Assembly (NCBI RefSeq): GCF_030272615.1
Contig: NC_081408.1
Coordinates: 607,424,173-607,488,172, forward strand
Length of the DNA: 64,000 nt
Origin: Cryptomeria japonica
Taxonomy: Eukaryota; Streptophyta; Pinopsida; Cupressales; Cupressaceae
Direction of reading: 5' to 3'
Shown here piece by piece: positions 48,513 through 58,475 of the stretch. The notes under the pieces are model-generated. The model did not search any database. It saw only the letters and a program-made list of their open reading frames with translations, and was not told the DNA's origin. The translations under genes and the position numbers were made by a program. Every line of letters begins with the position of its first letter. Position 1 is the first letter of the stretch.

Positions 48513-48945
48513 GAGGCATATGAAGAAAGTATTGGGATCACTAAAGAGGTTGTCTTAGAAGCAAGGAAGAGGAATATACTACCCATAGAGGAGCCTATTC
48601 AGGAAAAGAAAGCTAAACCAAAATTCTATGCTCCCAAGACAAAGCAAACAGGGAGCTTTGCACGCTCCTTTGGTCCTCAGAAGCTTGCAAGCTCTCCAAA
48701 ACCTGAAGCCAAATCATTTGGTGGTGAAGAGAAGAGGAAAAAAGGAAAGGGAACAAGAGTCTATATTGTTGTCCTTGATAATGAGGAGAAAAAATAAGAT
48801 GAAGTTGTTAAATAAATTAAGCTAAAGGGCACTAAAGCATCAATAGTTTCTAATGACATGCCCTTTGGTGGAGATAAGCCAAGCAAGAAGCCCAAGATAG
48901 ATTCTACCAAATCTGATATGTCTTTCAGAGAGGTGGAGAAAGTGT
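48513..48945 (+). pseudogene. Fragment of an unknown basic ORF, possibly element A ORF2
   Basis: From the C1 LTR edge a plus frame reads about 95 lysine-rich codons (GITKEVVLEARKRN, EKKAKPKFYAPKTK, EEKRKKGKGTRV) to a TAA at 48795. It then continues in the same frame past one more stop to about 48945. The composition and a short match (GITKEVV versus GITKDEL) fit the basic linker of element B ORF2. As it directly flanks the C1 tandem, it may be element A resuming after the insertion. The similarity is too weak to be sure. Confidence 0.4.
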
Positions 48946-49970
48946 GTGTGCAAAAAGTGGATGTGTATCTATATCTATATCTAAATACACAACAATTCAA
49001 TTAAGTCATTAGATGCATGGTTAGTAAATCAATAATAAACAATGAATAATAAAACCATTACAAAGTGGCCTATTTCCTTCTAGTAGATGTGAGTTTAGTT
49101 TTAGTCTCAGATTTCTATATGCAACGCCAGTGACTAGATGACACCTAAACAAAGGATTTAATCTATATGAGTGTGAAATTGAGCTAAATGGATGAAAGAT
49201 TAAGCTAGATATGCCTGATTAATCTAACATGATTTAAGAAATAGGAATGAACATTTAATATGCAATAACTAATATGTAATATTCTCAATGTACAAAATCT
49301 CAATAAGCCCAGAGCAAAAATAACATAATAACAATAATCTCTAGGTTCCTTTTTAATGAGAGATGAGGGTTTGAATTTATAGAAAATACAGAGAGAAACC
49401 AACGGTCAAGATCGATCAATTATGAGCGACAAAGATTCTCCAAGACGAAGCACAATCCAAGTGAATTGATGCGATTGGCTGCTTTTATCAGCTTTAAAGG
49501 AAACTGAACTAATTTTAAGATAAAATAAAATAACTGATTTATTTCATATTTAATTCAATTTTGATATTTAATTGATTTAATTCATTAAATTTCTTTTCTA
49601 AGATTTTTCAATTTAATTCCATTTTGATTTCTTTTCTCAATTTTAAATTCTTTTTTTTCAAATTAATTCATTTTTTCCAAATTAATTCATTTTTAATGAT
49701 TTAATGACAAATTGTTTTATTAATTAAATATGCTAGGATATTTAGTTAAACTAAATAGGATAATTGATTAAAATGATTTACTTGGAATGATTAATTAAAT
49801 AAATGATTATGTGATTAATATTGAGTGATTTATTTGCCATGTGACATTGATGATTGAGAATTAATTAATTAGGTGCTCATGATTACTTTAATTTGCATTT
49901 GGTTAGGACCTTGGTGATGTAGTTGATATTAGGGGCCCATGGTTTAGATGACTTTTTTTAGGGTATTACA
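48946..49970 (-). repeat. 3' LTR of G2, a Ty3-type element
   Basis: On the minus strand the LTR starts TGTAATACCC at 49970, right after a PPT. It is AT-rich, with many short AATTAATT-like runs (49505-49870). A TATA-like TCTATAAATTC lies at 49374-49384 (plus GAATTTATAGA). The low end is placed near 48946, where the flanking ORF stops making sense, and is uncertain. Only the 3' side of the element is present. Confidence 0.55.
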
Positions 49971-50284
49971 TTTGCCCCTCTTTGAATTGATGTGCAAGCA
50001 ACGCATTGATTCGAAGAAAATTTCGTGTCGAATAGATTATCAGTTCTGAACTTGATGGATCACAAACTGATGAAGAGCGAGATGCTCAACTTGATTTGAA
50101 GTGATGAATTTAAACAAGTTAATTAAAGAGAAATTGATCCTAAACCTGATTGAACTAGGACCGACAAAGAGCGAGATACCGATCTTGAACTTGATGGATC
50201 AAGAAACAAGTATCATTATAGAACTTGATTGAACTAGATTGAGCCAAGAGATGAAACTAATTCAAACTTGATTGAACAAGATCA
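49971..50284 (-). other. PPT and 3' non-coding end of G2
   Basis: Minus AAAGAGGGGCAAA (plus TTTGCCCCTCTTT, 49971-49983) is a PPT. It is nearly the same as that of G3 at 51823-51837, so G2 and G3 are related. The remaining 300 bases have no ORF but repeat short words such as GAACTTGAT and GATTGAACTAG. Confidence 0.55.
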
Positions 50285-51128
50285 TGTTGGAATCCAAGAA
50301 CACTAAGACGGGGGGGTGAATCAGTGTTCTACTAGTATGATCAATTTTAGCCTTATTAAAACATGCATAGACCAACCGGTATACTGGTACATACAGAATT
50401 GAAAGAAGTAAAGTAACCAATAAGCCAATCACATAAATGAGAACCATAACAAACAAAATTATACGTGGAAAACCTGAAAGAGGAAAAAATATGGTGGGAT
50501 TTTTGACCCACAATATCAATTCACTAGCCATATGAAGATATATTACAAAATATAAGGGACCTGCACTTGCAAGAAGGCTTACAGCCTAGAGCACATTGCT
50601 CAATCACAAAAAGAGCCTCACTGACTACATATAAATCCAGACTACAATCCGGATAAATGAGTGAACTGCTAAGATAGCATATTTTATCCTAGAATATAGT
50701 TTCGGTTAAGCTCCCTCTGTTCCGGTCTGAAACCCTAAACTGTTTACCAGAATAACCCTTTACAATAATATCCTCACATACATGATCTCTCTAATGTATT
50801 TCGCATCTCCTTCATTATTTCCTTCCAATTACATATTCACATGATGATATAACAAATGATCTAACCAAGTGACCTATATGCCCTATACAATTTATCATGC
50901 CTTATGTTGCCTTACAAAGATAATTACAATATCAATATACATGTCGGCTAGATAATATAAACACATGAATATAAAAAACAATTGTCAACACTAGATCCAA
51001 AAGATGTCGACCTCCAATACCTAAACCATGTCGGCCTGCATTGCTAGTGTATATGGTGAAAATGGATAGCAATAAACAACAATATTGAAAGACTAAAATG
51101 GATTCAACCACCAAACCCTAGCCTAACA
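50285..51128 (-). repeat. Copia-type LTR, solo or truncated
   Basis: On the minus strand it ends CTTGGATTCCAACA at 50285, with a G/C-run and CACTGATTCACCCC just before, as in B and C2. It shares with the B LTR the stretches ATTGTGGGTC-AAATCCC (50502-50520) and GTGCTCTAGGC. There is no PBS beyond 50285 and no PPT on the other side. The upper edge is uncertain: a CTAACA at 51128 is one candidate, 50990 another. It could be a solo LTR, or an LTR cut by the G3 insertion. Confidence 0.6.
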
Positions 51129-51822
51129 ATGAACAAAGATCCACCATAACATATGAAGATAACCTAAGACAATGCAAAATAACTCAAAAATCACAAAGAT
51201 TATACCATCACATGTCCACTAGGGTTTTGATCTCCATTCTTCCTATCTCCATTGATCTTGTTTGATATGCTTGCTCTCAGATTTTTTATGTGCACAAGAG
51301 CTCAATAAAGAACGGAATGTGGTTGCAAGTAGAATTGTAGTGTAGCTAAGTCCTCCAAAATTAGTCATTAGGGTTTGTCAATGAAGAAAGCATCTCCTTA
51401 AATAGAAGACACAATAAGAAATGGAGGGTTAAGATTGAGAGGTGTAAAAAGGAGGTCGGCTAGGACTAGAGGGTAGGTATAAGAAATACCAAAATAATGA
51501 AAGAGGTAGGTAGTGTAGGAAATAAGAGATGAATGACATGTGTCATGTGTAGAAAAGGTTAATGAATTAATTAAATAAATAAAGATTTATTTAATTAATA
51601 GAAGAAGTAGGACAATTAAATAAATAAAATATTTATTTAATTTAGGAAAGGGATAATTTAAATAAATAAATGTATTTATTTAAATGAGAAATAAGGCTAG
51701 AAGAGGATAAATGAATTAATTAAATAAATAAAGATTTATTTAATTAATAGAAGAATTAGGCTTAGATAATTAAATAAATAAAATATTTATTTAATTAGAC
51801 ATGACAATTTCGGGTGTCTACA
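51129..51822 (-). repeat. 3' LTR of G3 (visible part)
   Basis: Minus-strand start TGTAGACACCC at 51822, next to a PPT. It contains a set of AT-rich hairpins and a possible TATA box, TATTTAAGG (plus CCTTAAATA, 51396-51404). The far end is uncertain because it abuts the copia-type LTR. Confidence 0.65.
51568..51797. repeat. Five AT-rich palindromes in the G3 LTR
   Basis: Near-perfect inverted repeats built on TTAAATAAATAAA...TTTATTTAA lie at about 51568-51599, 51614-51643, 51657-51686, 51716-51747 and 51768-51797. The first and fourth share a longer repeat that includes TAGAAGAA. Confidence 0.75.
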
Positions 51823-51837
51823 TTTTGCCCCTCTTTG
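51823..51837 (-). other. Polypurine tract of G3
   Basis: Minus CAAAGAGGGGCAAAA (plus TTTTGCCCCTCTTTG) immediately precedes the 3' LTR start TGTAGACACCC. Confidence 0.85.
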
Positions 51838-52068
51838 AGACAATGCGGCTTGTCGCGTTGTTTCAAAGAAGATAAGATGAACTGATACAGAGTTGCCCCA
51901 GGATGGGAATGATATGCCCCCTCGAGAGATTGGATGAAAAAGTCTGGAAAGATTGCAGACAATCGCTCGATAAGAAAGATGGGATAGAATGGACTGATTG
52001 GATAAAGTGACAAAGTCACGGGATGAGGAAGACTGACTCGGGAAATGAGGGCGAGGGCTAGGGTAGGC

Positions 52069-52074
52069 TATAAG
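52069..52074 (+). promoter_or_regulatory. Candidate TATA box of the PMD gene
   Basis: TATAAG, in GGCTATAAGATAG, lies 98 bases upstream of the proposed ATG at 52167. Initiation about 30 bases downstream would give a 5' leader of roughly 65 bases. It is on the strand opposite to the element's own transcription. Confidence 0.45.
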
Positions 52075-52166
52075 ATAGACCACGGGCAAAAGACATCCTC
52101 ATTGTCATCCACACCCTTAGAAGATCACAGTGCAGAGCGAGAAAAGAGCAGCAGCAGTCAGCAGCG

Positions 52167-55034
52167 ATGGCATTCGTTCATAGATTCGACCGTGTCCACC
52201 GATTCCAGCGACTAGCCGATGCAGGAGAGCCGGTAAGTACCCGAAAACCTCCTCGTACTTTCACGCATTTCAAGTTTTGTCATAAATGCACGTTTTAGGA
52301 GCAATAAATGCGCTAGAAATAGGGTAGTTTAAAAGTGCAAAAATGCGCAACCGCGTCTGTGTCAGCGCCAGGCGCGTCTGTGTCCAACAGGCGCGTCTGT
52401 GTTGGGTCCAGGCGCGTCTGTGCCTGGAACCGCGTTTGTGTTGATTGCGGATGCGTTTGTGAAATGTAGTAGCGTCTATGCTTTTGAATAGCGTTTATGT
52501 CATGCAGGGACGTCTGTGTTCCCTGGTCGCGTTTGTGTCTGGCATAGGCACGTTTGTGTTCAGAAAGCGCGTCTGTGTTGCAGAGGCGCATTTATGCAGT
52601 CTATAAGCGCGTTTATGAGTTAAAAGCGCGTGTGTGTTGAAACAGTGCGTTTGTGTGTTTAAATGCATGGTTTTAGTCGTTAGGTCAAATCGGCAGTTCT
52701 GTGATGAACATACGCTGTCGATTGGATAAGCTGCTGAGAGGATACACTCAAGCAGGTCCTCTAGGAAGATTAGGATAGATCAAGGCACTTTGTGATGAAC
52801 AGGGAGCACCAGGATAGATAGCACTTTGTGATGAACAGGGAGTGCGAATGTGAGTGACACTTTGTGATGAACAGGGAATGTCACACACGTAGTACTTTGT
52901 GATGAACAGTGAGCACTACTAGGATAAATAGCAACACTTTGTGATGAACAGTGAGTGTCACTAGGATAAATAGCAACACTTTGTGATGAACAGTGAGTGT
53001 CACTAGGGTAGATAGCCATATGCATTTAGGTAGCAAGTAGCATTTTGTGATAAACAGGGAATGCCACGATAACTGACAAGATTGATTTGCTTGACTGCAG
53101 GAGTATTTGCCGATGTTGGAGTCACGGGAGAGATTCCCATCGACTCAGAGGTTGCGACCGGAGTTGTCTATCCAGGACATGATTTCCGTTGAGGAGATGG
53201 GCCTCACACATATGCTCTATGTGCCCGAGTTTCGGGCAAACATGGGGTTGCTGACTGCGTTGGCCGAGAGATGGCACTCAGAGACATGCACGTTTCACCT
53301 GCCGATGGGTGAGATGACAGTGACACTGGAGGATGTATACAGGATATTACATGTTCCCATTGATGGAGAGTTGATCCCCTACGACCGTGACGGTGACAGG
53401 GAGGCCTTGAGATGGGTCTTTCAGGATCTTGAGTTGGAGATGCGAGCAGGCCATGTAGCCTGGGACACCATGACTGCCACAGGATTAGCATTGCCGGCAG
53501 TTGTTGGGGGAGTTATCAGTGGATATTTGTGTCCAGACAGGGCCACACGAGGATTGGCAGTGGGCTGGGGAGGGGCCTTGGAGACGCTGATGGCAGAGCA
53601 CACTAGGTATGCATGGGGGCCATGTGTCCTAGCACATTTGTATTATGAGCTGCATCAGTTTGTATACCATGGATCAGTGGGTTTGGGCTGCGGTGTGACG
53701 CTCTTGCAGGTGTGGGCCTATGAGCACCTTCCCATCACACGGCCTATTCATTTCAGAGGCAGAGGACAGGGACAGAGTTTTGTGCACCTATATGCGATGA
53801 TTACATCCCAGCCTCGGATTGGGAGATTGGAGCACTGGAGGAGAGTCATTGATGACATTGACATGGTGATCTGGAGGCCATACCTGGGGTGCGAGGAGTG
53901 GGGGGGCGATGCACTGGAGCTGCCCTACACCTTCCGGAGCAGGTACCTGATTGGGCAGACGCCCTATATATTAGAGAGACAGCTGGTGGATAGGGTATGC
54001 AGACAGTATGGCAAGATTCAGAGGATGCCGCGAGGCTCAGGCATGTATGCCCGTACGGTCAGAGATCAGGTGCAGTTTGGCCCACTGTTATCCTATGATC
54101 AGGCAGTGATGCAGCTAGCGGAGATGATGCCGATGCCATGGGACATGTGGCCAGAGGTAGATGATGCAGGGATGGACGCAGAGTACTCTGCGTACTGGGC
54201 AGAGCATCCATTTCCTAGGTTGACAGATCCAGCAGAGCCAGTGGATGGAGAGGGTGGAGGAGAGGATGATGAGGGAGGAGGGGATGGAGGCGGAGGGGAG
54301 TGGTGGGAGAGAGACGGGTAGCACCTCGGAGGGAGGGAGGTCAGGAGAGAGCAGCTCCAGTGGTGAGAGGATGGGGTGGACTGCCCCTACAGGTGCCAGC
54401 AGCACAGGGTCCCAGAGAGGGACAGAGACAGGTGCAGCCAGAGGGACAGAGACAGGTACAGCCACAGGTACCTATACAGGCACAAGGACAGGTGCAGGCA
54501 GAGGCACAGGGACAGGCACCTGTAGAGGAGGAGCCACAGGCAGGGACGAAGAGTGGAGACTCTGAGGAGGATGAGGTGCTTAGGCTGCGGGAGATCTGCC
54601 AGGGCCAGGCAGATGAGATTGAGGATTTGGTTCGAGAGAGGAACCACCTCAGGATCAGGGTCCGAGATACAGAGCGGGAGAGGGATCAGGCCATCCAGAG
54701 ATATACCGAGGCCGAGACAGCTCTGAGGGCAGGTAGGCGGGCAGCAGAGGATGCAGGGGCAGGCTATGCATATGTTTTGCGAGCCGAAGAGGAGATCGCC
54801 TACTGGAGGGATCTATATTATGCAGCCGTGCCAGCAGAGCAGCGGGCTAGGAGCTTCCAGAGATCGTCGCGCACAGCGACGGCTACGGGAGGGAGCCGCA
54901 GGAGACAGGCATCCAGCGGTGGGGTTATGGGGCCTCCACCACCACCGGAGGGACAAGGGGATCCTGGGGCGGGTCCATCTATAGCTCAGACTCCGTCGAG
55001 GCGAGGCGGCTCCGAGGGAGGGAGTTCCTCATAG
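52167..55034 (+). CDS. Plant mobile domain (PMD/MAIN-like) protein gene, two exons, antisense within G3
   Basis: Proposed exon 1 is 52167-52232 (22 codons, ATG in GCGATGG) ending at a strong donor GGTAAGT. The 868-base intron ends TTGACTGCAG at 53100, and exon 2 starts at 53101 in the same phase. Exon 2 reads a PMD (PF10536-type) protein: LSIQDMISVEEMGL, FHLPMGEMTVTLEDVYRILHVP, YAWGPCVLAHLYYELHQF and LLQVWAYEHLPITRP. The PMD frame ends at TAG 54319 after a Gly/Glu-rich stretch. A one-base slip there (54270-54320) would join the frame to 55034, which encodes a Gln-rich region, a strong coiled coil (EICQGQADEIEDLVRERNHL) and a basic Ser-rich tail. PMD proteins such as MAIN act in plant nuclei, and PMD ORFs are known as passengers of Tat elements. 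What it does for the element is unknown. The sequence is GC-rich compared with its surroundings. Confidence 0.8.
52345..52665 (+). repeat. GCGTCTGTGT minisatellite in the PMD intron
   Basis: About 17-18 copies of a GCGTYTGTGT core, each followed by 5-15 variable bases. They run from near 52352 (CGCGTCTGTGTC) to 52655 (GCGTTTGTGTG), inside the proposed intron. Confidence 0.8.
52785..53065 (+). repeat. ACTTTGTGATGAACAG repeats in the PMD intron
   Basis: Seven copies of (A)CTTTGTGATGAACAGKGA lie near 52787, 52822, 52859, 52903, 52935, 52977 and 53042 (the last reads ATTTTGTGATAAACAG). A further partial copy is near 52694. The spacing is irregular, 32-65 bases. A GAGTGTCACTAGG spacer is shared by the later units. 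Confidence 0.8.
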
Positions 55035-56778
55035 CTATAGTGGGCTCCCATTGTATCAGTAGATGTATCATTGTTGTATTGTAAACACCTGCGGGTGATT
55101 CTTTTGTAGCCATATGATTCTTTTGACATCATTGTATTATGACACTTTTGATTATATATATGAGATGATTCATCTTTTGCGGCAGCTATATGCATGTGTA
55201 CCTTATGTGATGAGATGTTCTTATGTGATGCATGTTTTATGATATGGATGCTTATATGATGCAATGCCATATATTTTTGTTCTTTTATGTTGTATATGTG
55301 ATGCATGATGCAAATGAAAATGTATGTGATGCAAATGAATATGATAATGCAAATGATTATTTACATAATGAAAATGTGAGATGTGCTAACATGTGTTGTA
55401 TGCAGGATGTGATGCAATTATAATATCTATATGTATGAAATGCTTATATGTGGTGATGCAGGTGCAACTATATGAAATGCAAATGTTTTTGGTGTGTCAT
55501 TATACTCAGTCATGTGATAGCGGGCTACGCGGACTCGAGAAGGACAATGGAAGTCAATCAAGAACGGGGGATGGAAGACAGAAGATATGAATATGAAAGA
55601 GCTTCTTGTGCGTTATCATCATTGAGCTTTATTATGGCAGAATAGGTTATGACAATCGAGGCATATGTTCGACCCAGAAAGTCATTGTACCTGTTTGCAT
55701 GGAGATAAGACAGTCACAAACAAGGAATGCCCCAGTTCATACTAGACTCACAGTGTCCTCATATCCTTGGACAAGTCATAGCATTACTAAAAGACAATCC
55801 ACAGACAGCAAATGCAAGTAGGTGACGATACCCCATCCTCGCCTTTCTAGTCAAAGACATCCTGGAGATAGAATCTCTAGTCAAAGACATCCTGGAAAAG
55901 CTAAAAGACATGTCACCAAAAAGATAAAACCAAAAGAAAACCAAGACTCGACACCAACATCCACTGTAGTCCTCAAGTTTGTGTCTCTTGTCACTTGTTT
56001 AAGTCAAATTTTGATTGTGGTCACAATGTTCACTTTCACAAAAAGGATAGATAGCACTGAACCATATGTTGTCTGAGTCTGTTGAAAGATTTGATTTTGT
56101 TGAAGCCCATTGTTGCTGCTGTGTCTCATCTGAAACTGACTGATTCCATGAAACTGATACTTTATTGCGGAGAAGGCGGAACTTTATTGCGGATCTGCGA
56201 TACAAAATGTTGCTTTATTGCGAATTATGCGCAGATAGACTGAAGGAAGCTGGCAAAAACTGTACTCCTCGAAACATGTGATGTTCTTAGTTCCACACCC
56301 ATTACTAGACGTAGGAATTGGCCGTAGTCACAGATAGGATCTGATTTATTATGGATGGAAAAGGGAGTGAAAGGGGAGGGTTTATTATGAATGGCTAACC
56401 AATCTTGGGTAGATCAATAACAAGCCATGATGGGAATGGGTAAGTTTATTATGAGTGAATTGGTCGTGAGTGTGTGCGAAGTGAAAAAGATGAAAGAGAG
56501 TCCTGAAAGAGGGAGGAGCAAAGTCTCTACGCATGGCGCTGGTGACCCAGTTTTCACCATGGTACTTGCCCAGGGCGCCACCGAAGTGGTTTTCACCGTT
56601 GGACGAAATTATTTCTCTTTACTTTTTTGGATTTTGCAATTTTTTTGTTGTCACAAGGCGCCTGTTTGCCAGGTTTTCACCAAGTAAGGATTTTTTTGTT
56701 TTATAATTTTTTTTTTTTTTGTATTTTTGAATTTTTTTGATTTTTTTGTATTTTTGCATTAGGATACTCAAAAAGAGC
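55035..56778. other. Non-coding region between the PMD gene and G3 integrase
   Basis: No supportable gene on either strand. 55200-55460 is dense in ATG/GATGCA-type words. 55847-55903 carries a direct repeat containing TAGTCAAAGACATCCTGGA, twice about 30 bases apart. 56159-56222 has three CTTTATTGCG words. 56697-56756 is a T-rich tract. Poly(A) sites for both converging transcripts should fall here. I see no clear signal. Confidence 0.5.
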
Positions 56779-57857
56779 TTACGTGTAGAACCTGCGAAGG
56801 TGCATGTTGTTGATAGGATCCTCCAAAGATTCCCCTTCTGTAGTTGAGAGTTGATATGCCCCAGATCCATATGCTGCTGTGATGATGTAAGGACCAAGCC
56901 AGTTGGATTCAAATTTGCCCTTCTTTTCTCTCTCTTGCTGATTCTTGGGGTTCTCTCTGAGGACTAAGTCACCTACCTCAAATGTGTGAGGCTTGACCTT
57001 GTGATTGTAACTGCGACTCATTCGTTGTTGGTAAGCCTTGAGATGATTAAAAGCAGTGTGTCGTCGTTCCTCCAGCAGTTCTAGTTCTTGTAAGCGAGAG
57101 ACCCTGTAGTCTTCATCGTTGATTATGTTTCTCAAGGAGACCCGTAAAGAAGGTAACTCGACCTCAATAGGCAAGATGGCTTCAGCACCGTAGACAAGTG
57201 AGTAAGGTGTAGCCCCTGTAGGTGTACGGACACTGGTACGATAGGCCCAAAGTGCGGGATTGAGTTGGACATGCCAGTTACGGCCAGCGTCGTCGAATGT
57301 CTTTTTAAGTATTTTGAGAATTGTTTTGTTAGACGCCTCAGCTTGGCCATTACCTTGGGGGTAATATGGTGTGGAGAAACGATGAGAGATATGGAAGCGC
57401 TCACAGAGTTCACGAACATCCTGGTTCTTGAAAGGACGCCCGTTATCGTATCAGTAGCAATTTGTTTCCCAGTAACTTGCGTGAGAGGCACGGCTTCAAT
57501 CCACTTTGTGAAATACTCTGTGGCTGTGATAATGAATTTATGTCCATTGGAAGAAGGAGGGTGAATCTTGCCTATGAGATCGAGTCCCCACTGACAAAAG
57601 GGCCAAGGAGATGCAAGTGGCTGTAGTTCTTGTGCTGGTGCGTGTATGAGGTCTCCATGAATTTGACACTGCTTACACTTCTTGACAAACTGATATGCAT
57701 CTTTTTCCATAGTAGGCCAGTAGTATCCAGTCCTGATGAGTTTCTTGGCCAAGGTAGGACCACTAGTATGCGGACCACATATCCCTTCGTGCACTTCTCA
57801 TAACGCAATCTGAGCTTCGTCACTCTCTAAACATCTAAGGAGGGTGCCATCTAGACC
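56779..57857 (-). pseudogene. Integrase of G3 (stop, internal deletion, frameshift)
   Basis: Continues the pol frame on the minus strand. After TGA codons at the joint (57858) and near 57799, both probably from CGA, the zinc-binding region reads HEGICGPHTSGPTLAKKL, GYYWPTMEKDA and KKCKQCQ. The core starts TATEYFTKWIEAVP, where the first catalytic Asp is Glu. Near 57450 the text jumps from the region after the first acidic residue almost directly to that of the second, and the frame shifts. Some tens of bases are missing. The C-terminal part (57174-56779) is open: LPIEVELPSLRVSLRN, RRHTAFNHLKAYQQRM and KGKFESNWLGPYII, ending MHLRRFYT. Not functional in this copy. Confidence 0.85.
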
Positions 57858-58475
57858 TCATCGGTATAGGATATCAGCTAGGATAACGTATCGGGAGGAT
57901 TGGCGGATGAAAGTGCGGCGTTGGTTGTTCAATAAATCGGGAGGTAAGATGTTGTCGCGAAGGTATGTGAATATGGAACCATATAACTGGGATTCAGGAC
58001 CAACAACACATATCATTTCTGTAGGAGTGATCTCATATGACGGAATCAGCAGGTTGTCAACCAGGAACTCATAACAGGTCTCATTTTGCGGTAGGTCAAT
58101 GAGTGAAGCAATTGTAACCATGGCATCAGCAGCGCGATTCTGTTCTCTTGGTATCTGCTCAAACTCTATCTTTGCAAAGTGCAGTTTCAGATTATCTACC
58201 AGTTGTTTGTAAGGCATTAGCTTTTCATCTTTTGTTTGATAATCATCAGTTGCTTGACGGATGACAAGTTGAGAATCGCCAAAAACACGAAGTTCTTGGA
58301 TCTTCCACTGAACTGCTATTCTTAACCCCGTTGTTAATGCCTCGTATTCCGCTATATTGTTGGTGCAAGGAAATGATAAGCGGTATGACTTTGGTATGGA
58401 ATCGCCTTGGGGAGTTATAAAGAGTATACCCGCTCCTGCCCCATGCTGTGTGTATGAGCCATCAAAGTATAGTTG
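57858..58475 (-). pseudogene. Archaeal-type RNase H of G3
   Basis: Directly after a TGA at 58475-58473 (TGG expected), the same frame gives LYFDGSYTQHGAGAG, NNIAEYEALTTGL, VFGDSQLVIRQA and REQNRAADAMVTIASL. These carry the four acidic residues of an RVT_3-type RNase H. It ends at a TGA at 57858. It sits between the gypsy RNase H and integrase, the usual place in Tat elements, in contrast to G1. As the gypsy RNase H upstream lacks its first Asp, this domain was probably the working RNase H. Confidence 0.85.

Noticed and set aside
48946-49970. Possible host intergenic AT-rich DNA
   Set aside because: The stretch begins exactly at a TG next to a PPT on the minus strand, so an LTR explains it better, though its lower edge remains uncertain.
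50278-51140. AAGATC on both sides of the copia-type LTR as a target-site duplication
   Set aside because: The repeats do not abut the TG...CA ends at both sides, so the match may be chance; the LTR edge is left open.
54115-54647. Minus-strand open frames across the 3' part of the PMD gene
   Set aside because: These are shadows of GC-rich, repetitive PMD linker sequence; the plus strand carries recognisable PMD and coiled-coil protein.
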